DNA from: Ecdyonurus torrentis
Lineage: Eukaryota; Arthropoda; Insecta; Ephemeroptera; Heptageniidae
Reading direction: 5' to 3'
DNA length: 64,000 bases
Assembly: GCA_949318235.1 (NCBI GenBank)
Contig: OX439127.1
Coordinates: forward strand, 32,264,873 to 32,328,872
The position numbers were made by a program, and so were the translations under genes. Below the pieces are notes generated by a model. It saw nothing but the letters and a program-made list of their open reading frames with translations. It ran no database searches and had not been told where the DNA came from. This document shows positions 1-21,659 of this stretch, one piece after another; the stretch's first letter is position 1; each line of letters starts with the position of its first letter.

Positions 1-173
1 TACTTTGCTTTATTCTGCCCAACATTCTCTGTTGTGTGAATGTTTCCATAGTACAAAACATCTACTGGCTAGGAAAGTTGTTTGATATTCTAGTATAGCC
101 TGACAACATGCTCAACTTGAATGAATTTTAACTGTGTTTTTAATGTGTGTGTGTGTATTAATTTTTTTTTCAG

Positions 174-1720
174 GTGCTGTAAGTGGCATTGCTCATCATC
201 CTCTGCAAGCCATTGTGCACCAAAACTCTGGCTCTTCACCCCTGACTGGACTTGTAGCTGGGGTTGGACTTGGTCTAGTAGGTGCTATCACCAAGCCTCT
301 GAGTGGTGCTGCAGAACTGGTAGCGCTCACAGGACAAGGTCTATTGCATGGTGCAGGTTGGAGCTCTTTACCACAAGTAAGCCCATCTGACAGCAGTCTC
401 AAACTTGACTTGCAGTGTTTTTATTAAATATTATTTAACTTGTTATAATATAATGATTCAAAAATGTAAAAAAAAATTGGAAGGTCACTATGCTAGATTT
501 AAAATTATGATTTTTTTGAAGTTTTAGTCCAATAATAGTCTATGTTAATTTCAATAATTATTTTCTCTATTATGTGATGGTCAAAGGTTCTGAAAATTTT
601 ATCATAGGTAGCTGTTACAATTAACTTTCAAATGACATCATAAACTTTCAAAGTTTTGTTATAAAATTTTGAGATACAAGCCATCTATATACAACCCTTA
701 ATTAATAAAAAAGTCATTGGCTGGTTGTAAAAACTGTGTGTGTTTACAGAGCCGTCACAAACCTTTGGTGGAAGAATGCAGTTCTAGGTGTGCAGCATGT
801 CTACGATACTCGTGGAAAGTATTGCCACCTGGGGAAGGTCCATTACTGGCAGCAGTAGAGGTGACTGCCATCACTCCAGGAGGCCAGTATGAGGCTGCAG
901 CATTAGTCCTCTCTCCTCAGTTGCTTACAGTTGTTGCAACTGACTGTGATCAAGTCCGCTCAGTCATCCCAACAAGTCAACTCAAAGTGATACATGATAC
1001 AGCCGACCCAACTTTGCTCTCCTTGTGTATGGACCAGTTCAGAAGTTCATCTCAGGTAACTATGGCATATAGCAGTGCTTTCTTTTCTCTTCTCATTGTT
1101 TGTTACTTTTGCAGAGATTAAATAATAATAATAATAACTTAAATAGCTGCATACTCAAAAATAATAAAATAAGAATAGGCCTATTACTTAATTATAAAAA
1201 GAAGCACGGAAAAAATTTATGTAATCCTTTAATTTAATAATTTGTCTCACTAATTCTTATATCTGCTTTCTTATCATTAAACACATGAACATTCACTAAT
1301 TTTTAGACACAGTTTGTGAGATATATGTTTACTGCATGCTTTTTTTTTGTAATTAGTCATTAGTAAAGCTAATGAAGCTATATTCAGCGAACTATTCACT
1401 ACTGATACAAAATTATTGCCAACTCAAGCTATTATCATTATTGTTTTATTATTATGTTGCAGAGCCATGAATCCCCCCATGCTCGTGTTGAAGAATATGT
1501 CAGGCACACTGGCATGGTGTTCCTTAATGCAGATACCAGTCTTGGTCTGGACTCAAGTGATGTTTTATTATCAGACTCCTCATCTGTGACATCAAGTAGT
1601 GTTGATATTAATCCTGGCATGCTCCGCTTCCATGTCAATCCCCAACACAGAGACCATCTACAAAATGTGATCATGTTAGCCCAAAGGCAAGCTCAGGGAC
1701 GTGGTTTTTCTACACTCTGA
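174..1720 (+). CDS. VPS13B: VPS13B-like protein, C-terminal exons (5' part lies outside the window)
   Basis: Three exons join in frame: 174-376, 750-1055 and 1463-1720 (TGA 1718-1720). Each has AG before it and GT after it where expected. The first encodes a Gly/Ala-rich helical stretch with KPLSGAAELVALTGQGLLHG, which matches the conserved VPS13 C-terminal segment (KPIGGAAELV...GILHGAG in VPS13B). The second begins SRHKPLVEECSSRCAACLRY and continues into SWKVLPPGEG; this PH-like end domain is specific to the VPS13B branch. The last exon ends with an FHVNPQHRDHL...GRGFSTL tail that corresponds to the natural VPS13B C-terminus. VPS13B is a very large bridge-like lipid-transfer protein of the Golgi and endosomes (Cohen syndrome gene in humans); the Gly/Ala region and terminal PH-like domain are membrane-adaptor parts. 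Only about 255 residues are visible. Identification rests on pattern recall, not an alignment. Confidence 0.85.
460..700 (+). repeat. Dispersed repeat, copy 1 (VPS13B intron)
   Basis: About 240 bp that matches the reverse complement of 26221-26480 over its whole length, with frequent substitutions and small gaps. Shared blocks include GGTCAC.ATgCTAGATTT, ATTATGATTTTTTGAA and GAGATaCAAGCCATCTA. No terminal inverted repeat is obvious. It is an old interspersed repeat of unknown class. Confidence 0.7.
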
Positions 1721-1837
1721 CGACGGCCTCAGGGGGCTGCACGTAACTCTGCAACCCCCACTCCTCATGAGCGCTGCTGTCGCTGCAGACTGCAATCAGA
1801 ATCTTCAGGAGAGAAACCTCCTGGGAGATCTGACTAG
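1721..1837 (+). other. In-frame open stretch after the VPS13B stop
   Basis: After TGA (1718-1720) the same frame stays open for 38 codons to TAG at 1835-1837. The peptide is basic and Cys-rich (contains ERCCRCRLQSES). The segment is much more GC-rich than the flanking 3' sequence. It may be 3' UTR, a decayed C-terminal extension or a stop-readthrough tail. The VPS13B family normally ends where the TGA lies, so plain 3' UTR is the default reading. Confidence 0.3.
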
Positions 1838-2958
1838 ATAGCTCAATTCATAAAAACATAATGTACTGTATCTCCTATTTATTCATCAATTTTGACAAAA
1901 ACATTCTACCCATTCCATATTTGTTTCTATGGGTGATATATTTTAAATCTAAGGTGAAGTTGTTGTTTTTGTTTAAATATTTTATTTATAGCTTTGTTAT
2001 TATGTATATCATTATATATATATTTTTTTTAGACAATGCTACATATCTGTGATTGCACGAAGATTTATTATAAATCAGAATCATATAGCAAATAGGTAAC
2101 ACTCAAACATTTTTTTTAAGGAAATCCCAGTAGTGGTTATTATAGTTTGTTCTAGCCATGACTAGACAATAGGAGAAGTAATGCAATTAAAGCTCACTTG
2201 GTCCATGGTTGATTTGATAGAAAAAAAATAATAACTTTTAAACTAAAACCAGAATCTGCAACTTCATAAATTTTAACTTTGGAAACATTTATCAAAGGTA
2301 TAAAAATCATGAAAATATAAATACCTAGATATATATTCAGGAATTTTAATGATATATGAATTAATGTATTAAAATTAAAAGGAAATTTCATTATTATGTA
2401 TATGATAGGCCTATACAGTATAATCAAGTCTTCCAAATAGAAACCTCGTTGTAGTTTTTTTTTTTTTTTTTTTTTTTTTTTTGTGATGTAACCGTGAATC
2501 TTGCCCGTTTTTTCATAGAGCTCGTAGTCGCATGGCAAAAAAAAAAGAAAAAAAAAAAAAAAAAAAAAAAAAACAACGACTGCAAGGTCTGTATTTGGAA
2601 GAACTGGTATTTAATATGCATGAACGGTTGACAGCATTTTGTTTCTTACTGTTAACAGTGAGACTGAGTGATTATATTTGTTATACCACATTGGTTCTGA
2701 ATTGAATACTTAATAAACATTATTGTACATGCAACCTTGCAATTTGAATAATAACTTGCAAATGAATAAACTAGTGTGAAGTTCACCTATTTTGCTATTT
2801 TTTTAAAACTTCAATCTCTGCAGGATACTATAAGCATTTAAGAACACGTCATAAAAGTTCTTCATTTTGATAATTTATCTCAATTTATCTAGGAATTGTT
2901 TTCATTAAAAATTACTGGCACTTTAAAATGCAATACATAAAAAGTTGAACATTTTGTT
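1838..2958. other. VPS13B 3' flank, no gene seen
   Basis: AT-rich sequence with facing homopolymers: poly-T around 2457-2482 and poly-A runs at 2536-2572. No open frame here resembles a protein. Part is probably VPS13B 3' UTR. Confidence 0.5.
2712..2770 (+). terminator. Candidate VPS13B polyadenylation signals
   Basis: Two AATAAA hexamers at 2712-2717 and 2765-2770 are the first canonical ones downstream of the stop, about 1 kb away. Placement is inferred; no transcript data. Confidence 0.4.
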
Positions 2959-3143
2959 TAAAGGATTTGATAGAAAAACACATAGATAAAGTAGGAAAAG
3001 TTGGGAAATGGGAGATAGGTAGAAAAAATATTCTAACCCAGGCCAGAATATTTTCTCTACCTCGCATCCCTGTAAGTGTAAGCTCATACTATCTCCCATT
3101 CCCCAATTTTTCCTAATGTATTTGTTTTTCTGTAAAATCTTTT
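2959..3143. repeat. Short inverted-repeat element (MITE-like)
   Basis: The left arm at 2959-3017 ends GGAAATGGGAGATA. The right arm from about 3090 begins TATCTCCCATTCCCC and mirrors it through GTATTTGTTTTTCTG. Arms are about 55 bp, imperfect, around a loop of roughly 70 bp. Confidence 0.65.
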
Positions 3144-3556
3144 AATTATAAACTACCGCATTGATTATTTTTTTCTTTAATATTTATTAATTTGTTTAAT
3201 TAGTTAGCTTTTATTAGTTAAATTAAGTTGTTTTAATAATATGTAAGATTTTTTTTCCTTCAAAGGAGGAAAATGGTTGTTGGCACCCTAGCAAAAATGA
3301 ATTGTTGTTCACATTAGCTTTTAATATCAAAACTGATCATTGCATAGTTTATTTTAACCAAACTATAAATTAGCCATTTGATAATAAACTGCAAAGTGGG
3401 TACAACAAAGAACGGAAAAAGTCCTCTTTAAGTTAAGAGTATCTCCCTCTTCTAACATTACCAACTGGGGTGAGAAAGAAATGAGGTGAAAGGTTGTAGC
3501 AATGAGAAGATAAATAAGTACACACGCACATTGGCTAAAAAAAAAAGCATTGTGTG

Positions 3557-3803
3557 TAGAGAGCGGAAAAATAGTCTTTAGAATATTGTCAATATTGAGA
3601 CTCTTGAGGTTTTTACTAAAAATGTCCATGAATCACATGATTTCAAGCCTATGTACAACATTAAAATAAGACTTTTTAGCGACTATTTTAGTCTCCGAGA
3701 CTGTTTAGGAATTTTCAGACTTTTTCGACTATTTTGCCTTTTCTTGAAGTTTTTCGCTATTTCTAATAAAAATAACATAAAATTTCAAAAATCATGTCTA
3801 CAC

Positions 3804-3841
<38 letters not shown>

Positions 3842-4144
3842 CTTTTTTCAATGGAACACCAAACCGATGTTGAAATTTGTGAACATTTTTGTTTAGACAA
3901 TAGAACAAGACCAACCAATATATTGAAATTATTAAACTTTTTATTATTATTATTATTATTTTTTAGGCAGACTCTTTAGAATACAGATCAATTTAGACAA
4001 TTTTAACTTTAAAAAATCACTATTGAGCTATATAAATTTCAAAGACTATTTTTGTATTTTATTATTTTTGAAGACTTTTTTGGGACTATTTTTAAAGTTT
4101 TGAGACTATTTTGATGACAAAATAGACTATTTTTCCGCTCTCTA
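3557..4144. mobile_element. Inverted-repeat element with TAGAGAGCGGAAAAATAGTC ends
   Basis: Begins TAGAGAGCGGAAAAATAGTC and ends with its exact reverse complement at 4125-4144. The ~588-bp interior is strewn with GACTATTTT-like words in both orientations and carries a poly-T run at about 3809-3840. No transposase frame is visible, so it is a non-autonomous element or a decayed internal deletion product. Confidence 0.7.
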
Positions 4145-4281
4145 ATTATGTGTTTTGAATGGGAAAGTAAACTTGCAGCCCCACTGTTATAAATGCATGT
4201 ATGGTTATTTTATCTATTTTAGTTTCACTAAAAAGCAAAAGTTACTTTTAATTAAATAATTAAAAGAAAGAAAGGAAAAAA

Positions 4282-4312
<31 letters not shown>

Positions 4313-5019
4313 TGTTTAATTTTTAAGTGTTAGTGAATTTTTTCTTTTATGAATACAAATGGATATAGCTGATAAAACAACATTGTGTGTCCTAATTTAA
4401 AGGGACACTTGGATATAAAACTGGGACAAAAATATGTGATATTGATTAAGAAATTTCAATCTTAATATGACATTGTGGGATCATGCATACAATTTTATGC
4501 AATTTATTCTGCAGATTGTTCCTTACAAGAGAAATATCAATAGCATTGAGTAAAACTGGAAGGAATGAAGGTAAAATATTAATAATTATAAAATAACACA
4601 AGATATAATATAAAAATTATAAGAAAGGAAACAAAAAATAATAATAATAATAAAATGTTGGTGTTATCAATAGGTGTATCAAAAAATGTGGATAAGAACT
4701 AATATAGGATAGTATAGTATAGTGAGATAAGACTTAAATTTTTTTTTTTTTATTATTATAGATAATTTAATAAACTATAAGCCCTTGAAAAGTTATTTCA
4801 TAATTCTAGCTAGCTGCATATTTTAATACATATAAATTGTATTGCATACTTTGCATACATAAAATTTTGAGCTTGTCAAGGGTGCTCTAGACTGCCAACC
4901 AGCCTCGGAAGAAAAGAAAAGGATTTTATATATAGGCCTATGTATACAAATCAATATATACAAATTATTATTTGATTTTATAACTCCACATTCTTTGATG
5001 TGGGGGGCTATTGTGTGCA

Positions 5020-5275
5020 CTGGGCTCATACTGAATCAAAGATGCATGCACCCTGTCACTACCCAGGCCATCGTATGACTATTTTGCTAGGAGGCGAGTA
5101 ATGGCTACTTGGGCACTAGGCCATGACCCGCTCGGGGTGATGTGCTCTACTAGGCGTGGTGGGACACTTTCGCGAGCTCATTAGAGCCGGATGCCCATAG
5201 TTACAGAGGCATTTTTAGAGCGGGGTGAGCTCTTGGCCTCCCAAACCCATGCCCTTTTATATTATTATTAAGTGT
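5020..5275 (+). repeat. GC-rich island ending in an ATT-repeat tail; possible LINE/SINE 3' end
   Basis: This segment is markedly GC-richer than its surroundings (for example GGCGAGTAATGGCTACTTGG and GACCCGCTCGGGG) and ends in a short TATTATTATTA run before AT-rich DNA resumes. That shape is typical of a retroposed fragment on the + strand. No coding frame and no tRNA-like boxes were convincingly identified. Confidence 0.35.
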
Positions 5276-6120
5276 TACAAACGTATTACTTTGATGCAAT
5301 TAATATATAAAAAAAATATATATAAGAGAGATGAAAAAGAAGAAAATTTAAATGTATATTATCAAAATCATCATTATAATAAAAACATTATAATAAAAAT
5401 GTTAAATATCATAATTATGCCACTTAATTTGTGTACGTCCCAGCTCTTTTTGAACAATTTATTCAGGACAATATTGATATATATATATATACCCTATAAT
5501 ATATATTTTTGCGATATATTATTTTTTTAACGAAATTATAATTAACGTACTTTGTACACACATGCATATTTGTTTATTTTAATCTGCAGAAAATGAGATT
5601 TATTATTTCACCACATTTTTTATATGTCATTTTATTGCATTGTACAATATAGATTTGGTCAATGCTGCTGAAAAATTACATGCAAACCACATCTGAAAAT
5701 AAGTCGACGCGCCATATGTGAGCACCAATAAACAACATATATATGGGTGGAAAAGGAAAATGAAACATATTTTGCCTGTTTCTGCGGTTGGGTTGCGTTA
5801 GAGGTTTTCAATTGTATATAAGGTGTTTGCATTCATGTTAAATGGGGCCGCCATGTTGCATCAATATAAGATAAGTAATTTAATTAGCCGATTTTCCAAA
5901 GAAAATAGCCAAAAACGAAGTTTTTTTTATTATTATTATTTTTTTTTTTTGGGGTTCTATGTTCATCTGAGCAATTATTCGGATCATTACTCCAGTATGG
6001 CGTTAATGAATGTATGAACGTCGCATGCGCCTGAAAAAAAAAATTATAAAAAAGAAAGAAAAGAAATAACTTTTTTTTTTTTTTTCAAATAAAATAGGCA
6101 AGTACCACGTTATTGTTTCT
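5276..6120. other. Intergenic AT-rich sequence, no gene seen
   Basis: Short TA runs and A/T homopolymers. No splice-bounded open frame or familiar RNA gene noticed. Confidence 0.5.
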
Positions 6121-6169
6121 ATGCTGAATGCTGATAGCAATTTGTTACTCATTGCTTCAGTATGGTGTC

Positions 6170-6480
6170 AAAGCGCATTCAACATGACGTCATGCGCAGA
6201 CACCCCATACGGCCATACCCATGATTTACAGACAAGAAAAGCTAGTACGCGGCCGTACGCGGCGGGTTCAAGAGCAAGGCCGGCTGAAGGCCAGCCCAGG
6301 GCCAGCCAAGGGCCAATAAGGCCGCCAAGGCCAAGGCCAAGGCCAGCATCCAAAATACCTTATGGCTATGATATTATGCACAGAGTGCGCAGAGTGCAGA
6401 GTGCACAATGCGCATGTGCGCACGTGTGCACAGCATGTTGTGAGGTTTCGATGGTTACGTCATCATTTGTTTTGGTTTTA
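6170..6480 (+). promoter_or_regulatory. Probable promoter region of Prdx6-A
   Basis: A GC- and CpG-rich stretch 200-500 bp upstream of the Prdx6-A start in otherwise AT-rich DNA. It contains a perfect CRE palindrome TGACGTCA at 6185-6192, a second TACGTCA near 6455, an NRF1-like TGCGCATGTGCGCA from about 6409 and an overlapping E-box CACGTG at 6421-6426. Assignment as promoter is inference from composition, motifs and position; no initiator was defined. Confidence 0.5.
6275..6348 (+). repeat. GGCC-rich minisatellite
   Basis: Imperfect tandem units of GGCCAAG / GGCCAGCC across about 75 bp. A similar GGCCAGCCC(C)AGGCCAGCC block lies at 19523-19545, upstream of the second peroxiredoxin gene. 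Confidence 0.6.
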
Positions 6481-6687
6481 GTCTGGATTTAGGGTTTTAG
6501 TTTTCACCGGTATAGTGGGGTATAAGCCAGGGCTTGAAGTGTGTGTACGCGTGACATAAACAAACAGCAAATAGACATTAAAGTGCAAAGGATTAAACTT
6601 TTGGTTAATATACAATTAATACAGTAATACAATAAGAGTTAGCGAAGAGGAAGAGCGTTCTGTTGATTCAATTCACGACCAATCGCT

Positions 6688-14529
<7,842 letters not shown>

Positions 14530-15654
14530 GAAGATTGGCAATGCAGCAAAATGTGTGCAGCTGAGCATTGATCATTTCCCAGGGTCAGTTGGTTTCTTTT
14601 TATTTATTATATTTTATGTTGCCTTTGTAATTGCAATGATAAATCAGTAAACCTTAATTATTGGAAGGTGACATTTTTCCCATGTTTCATACAAGATTTT
14701 TAATTTACTGCTGACAGTGTGGTTAGAAGCATTATCTTTAGTGCTTATTGCATCACTCACTTTGCATTATATATATCAAAATAATTAAAATAGAGAGTGA
14801 TCTAAGAATATAGCAATGGGAATCTGTTAAAAATCAATCATGCCTTTGATGTTATTGTTTCCATCATAATGTGTCAATGATCATACAATTACTATATTGC
14901 AATTAAAAACATTAAAATATTAACTGTATAAAAATGAGGAAAAAGACAAAAAAAAATGCAATTGATTTATATGATGGTGAAAAGTTATAAATAAAATATA
15001 TTATAGAAAATAGTAAGAGAGAGAGAGAGAGAGAGATTTTAGAGCACGTTAAATTGTTAATTAATTAAACTTTATTACTTTCCAATTCAACATGTGTTAT
15101 TCTCTCCACTATTTTCTATTTTAACTTTAATTTCTTAACATCATATAATATGTAGTGTAGATTTTTTTTTATTATTATTATTTTTCTTTCCAAAGCGTGT
15201 ATGCATTTCGTATAAGTACTAATAGTAGTTAGTGTTATTAATTATTATTAGTTTGTTACAAAGCATTTTTGGTCTCAGCTGACCCTTAATGAAACTTCAC
15301 AGTTATTCCAAATGTAGCCACTAACAGAATATATATAAAAAGTCTTCATAAGCATAGCAATGTTAAAATATTTTTTTACTGATTTTTTGATTATTTGTGT
15401 TTTGGCAATAAATATTCCTAGTTGTTCACATGTCTCATTCGATTACAAATTTTGCTTTTAAGGAATTTGTATTATTTATTCAGAAAATGTTCTAATTTTT
15501 GTAAAAAAAAAAATAATAATAAATAATAATAATAATAATAATAACATTAAAATAATTAATAAAACTAAAGTATTTTTGTGGTTACATATTATGTTTCCTT
15601 TATTTAAATGTAATTATAGAATCCAAATGTTTGGCATATTGATGTGGATTATAA
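14530..15654. other. Convergent intergenic region between the two Prdx6 genes
   Basis: About 1.1 kb of AT-rich sequence shared by two 3' ends. An AATAAA at 14990-14995 could serve Prdx6-A, and TTTATT at 15599-15604 gives a signal about 50 nt past the Prdx6-B stop on the - strand. A (GA)n tract lies near 15018-15034 and (AAT)n near 15520-15545. No gene seen. Confidence 0.5.
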
Positions 15655-18817
<3,163 letters not shown>

Positions 18818-19703
18818 GATTGTTTATTGGAGACTTTTCAAGTGATATATTATGAACTCCAAAGAATTGCCAGCGATCGTGTGCAGAGACCTACTATATC
18901 TGCATGCACTATACTGACTGAAAATGATAATTTGTTTTTGTATGTATATATTATCACGTAACCTAAAACACAATGTTGTTGACGGGGCGAGGGGAAAGAG
19001 ATGGAAGGGATATGAATATATATTACGTCGCTGTACTATATAGCCTCTCGACTCTTTTGTCCTTGAAAATATAACTTTGGAAGGGAGCGCCTCAGTAGTC
19101 ATTATCATAATATACACATATTTCTACGTCAGATTTATATTTTACAAAGTAGTACGTATATGTTAATTAGTCGTGCTGATTAATAAAAAAATTGGGGGAG
19201 GGTGCTTTTAAATATTATCGATAAACCGACTTGATATATGTTTTAAAGTGTGTATCGCCCAGCGGAAAAATATAATATTGAAACACGTAAAATTGTATCT
19301 GTATATATTAAGTATTATATAATATGCAATGCACATGCTGGCACAAAATATTGCATTGGGAGTTGCTGATAGGTTATTTTACACGTCAGATACAAATATT
19401 TTTTGTTGCCAGGTATATAGGTATCATGCGTGCTTTCGTCTCAACGTTTTGTACGCCGGCAGGCCATCAACTCTTGCAGTGCATGCCTTTACATGCCGAT
19501 ATGCAATGAAACGAGAAAAAGACGGCCAGCCCCAGGCCAGCCCGGCCTGAGCCCGGCGTGTTGGAGGTGCACGCATGGACTGCGCACGAACGCACGTCAC
19601 CTACCTGGCGATAAAAAAAAAATATTTATATTATATATTTTTATATACAATATAAATTATATTAAATAATCTATATGAAGTGCCTATATCCTAAATAAAG
19701 TGT

Positions 19704-19706
<3 letters not shown>
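18818..19706. other. Upstream region of Prdx6-B
   Basis: 5' flank of the - strand Prdx6-B gene. Mostly AT-rich, with one GC-rich island at about 19440-19610 that contains GGCCAGCC repeats (19523-19545), CACGCATG and ACGCACGTCAC. No promoter element was firmly placed. Confidence 0.4.

Positions 19707-19795
<89 letters not shown>
19707..19795. repeat. (AT)n microsatellite
   Basis: About 89 bp of uninterrupted AT. Confidence 0.97.
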
Positions 19796-19797
<2 letters not shown>

Positions 19798-19889
19798 AAA
19801 TATAAGATATCTTAAAAAATATATTAGTATTAAAGTTTGTGTGCATATCATATAGCAATACACGCCTGTCATATTTTTACATTATACTT

Positions 19890-20090
19890 TGTTCTATTAA
19901 ATGCAGTAGTTTTTCTCAAAAATTGCTGAAATGTTCGCGTGGAAGAGAGGATGGAAACTTAACAGGTTCCCCGGCGTTTTCCATTGCGCTTTTGATTGCA
20001 TAGATGATGTAAATGGTCGCGTCACTCATAATCGTCATCACCGCCGATAGCGCAAGTGCAAGTGTGCGTTTGCAGTCTGTCCAAATCCTA
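19890..20090. promoter_or_regulatory. CpG-containing island, possible promoter
   Basis: Within AT-rich DNA this 200-bp segment has several CpGs (GTTCGCGTGG, GGTCGCGTCACTC, CACCGCCGATAGCGC). It could hold a non-coding first exon of the downstream FNBP4 gene, whose first coding exon seems to follow a splice acceptor, or it may be unrelated. No direct evidence. Confidence 0.25.
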
Positions 20091-20620
20091 TTTATAATTT
20101 ATATAGTCCTCGATTATGTCTATGGCGACTATTTTTTCAACGAGAAATTTTTAAGAAATTTTGGAAATGTCAGAAATATTGCTAAAAAGCTCTATACTGA
20201 AATTAATAAGAGAGATAAGAGATTTCAATGATATTTTCAAATATTTATAAGTTGTTTTAACCCCCCCCCCCCCGAATACATGCGTTGATTTAATTTATAT
20301 ATATATATATTTTTTTTATTATATTTCAATTGCGTTTTCATTTTAAAGTTTCCACTGATCTATATGAAATAACAATAATTTAATTGTTGAAAGAGGTCAG
20401 ATATTTATGAAACACTAGTATTTTTTTTATGTATCAAATATATTTGCCTCTTAATGCATTTTTCTATTCTCTATATACAATAAAATAAAGTCAAACTTTT
20501 ATAATTAAAGCTTATAAATTGTGTTGGAGGCAAAAATATAATAATATGTCTTTTTATATAATTATATTGGTTATTAATTTGCTATATATATACGCCCCAG
20601 AAATTATTAAATTTACTACT

Positions 20621-20796
<176 letters not shown>

Positions 20797-20864
20797 TCAA
20801 TGAGAAAAAGAATTGCGGGTTAGATTGATAAATTGAAATTATACTGTAATATAATTATATGTTA

Positions 20865-21120
20865 GCACCAAAACCCGAAATTCAACCCAAACTAGGTATT
20901 TATGCTCATTTCGGCTTTTTTTGGTTCGTCGCTTTTTGCCAAAACCCAGAATGCCAGTTTATTTCGGCTTTTGGTCACGAAATTTTGAACCATACTAGTT
21001 TTGAGGATTTCGCAAAAAGCAAAACCCGGTGTAAACATTTATGTCTAGTTTTGGTCTTTGAATTTTGACCAGAACTATAGTTGTGGTCAAAATAGAAAAA
21101 TCAAAAGCCGAAAAATAAAC
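20865..21120. repeat. Degenerate inverted-repeat region with TTTCGGCTTTT words
   Basis: CACCAAAACCCGAAATTC and ATTTCGGCTTTTTTTGG on the left are loosely mirrored by CTAGTTTTGGTC, GCAAAAAGCAAAACCC and AAAGCCGAAAAATAAAC on the right. It is probably a decayed foldback; no coding content. Confidence 0.4.
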
Positions 21121-21500
21121 ATTTCTCAGAACTGACCGATTGACCTTAAAATTATGTATTGTGTACTATATATTATATAGTTATATAAAATAATATTATT
21201 ATATATATATAGTCCATAAAAATTAATTTTTATTTTATATCATTATTCCTAATCTCCATAATCTCTGCATAGCAATAAAAATAAGCAAAAGCATATATAT
21301 AAAATAAAAATACCATATAGGTCGACGCATTGTGTTCATGCAAATTGGTATTTTAAAAACATAAATATAATATGACAACACTAGTGGAAAAGAAATACAA
21401 AACTATAATATATTTATGTCCACAGTAGATGATTTATGTCAAAGAGAAGGGGCAAAATTTAATAATTTTGAAAATAGTTTTGTTTTTTGCGCTTTTGCAG

Positions 21501-21656
21501 GGATACCACTTGACCATGAAACCTCCGCCCGCCTCCGACCTCTGCCCTCTCTGCCCTCAAAATGACAGAATAGCCTCAAACATATTATGGAACATGGGAT
21601 TATCGGCCCACCTAATGAGGAAGCATGGTCCCTCCACACAATATATTAAAAAGTAA
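21501..21656 (+). CDS. Possible orphan exon or pseudo-exon with a C2H2-like motif
   Basis: A good acceptor (GCGCTTTTGCAG, ending 21500) precedes an open frame of 51 codons that ends in TAA. It reads GYHLTMKPPPASDLCPLCPQ and then ...LWNMGLSAHLMRKHGPSTQY. The CPLC and HLMRKH pieces give a C-x2-C...H-x4-H pattern, as in C2H2 fingers or the N-terminal finger of some retroelement proteins. GC content and codon usage look coding compared with its flanks. No partner exon was found. It could be the last exon of an unrecognised gene, a retroelement scrap, or chance. Confidence 0.3.
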   Translation, partial: GYHLTMKPPPASDLCPLCPQNDRIASNILWNMGLSAHLMRKHGPSTQYIKK

Positions 21657-21659
21657 TAA

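Noticed and set aside
4870..5250. GC-rich patch checked for a tRNA or 5S-like gene
   Set aside because: No clear A and B box pair and no cloverleaf arms found by eye.
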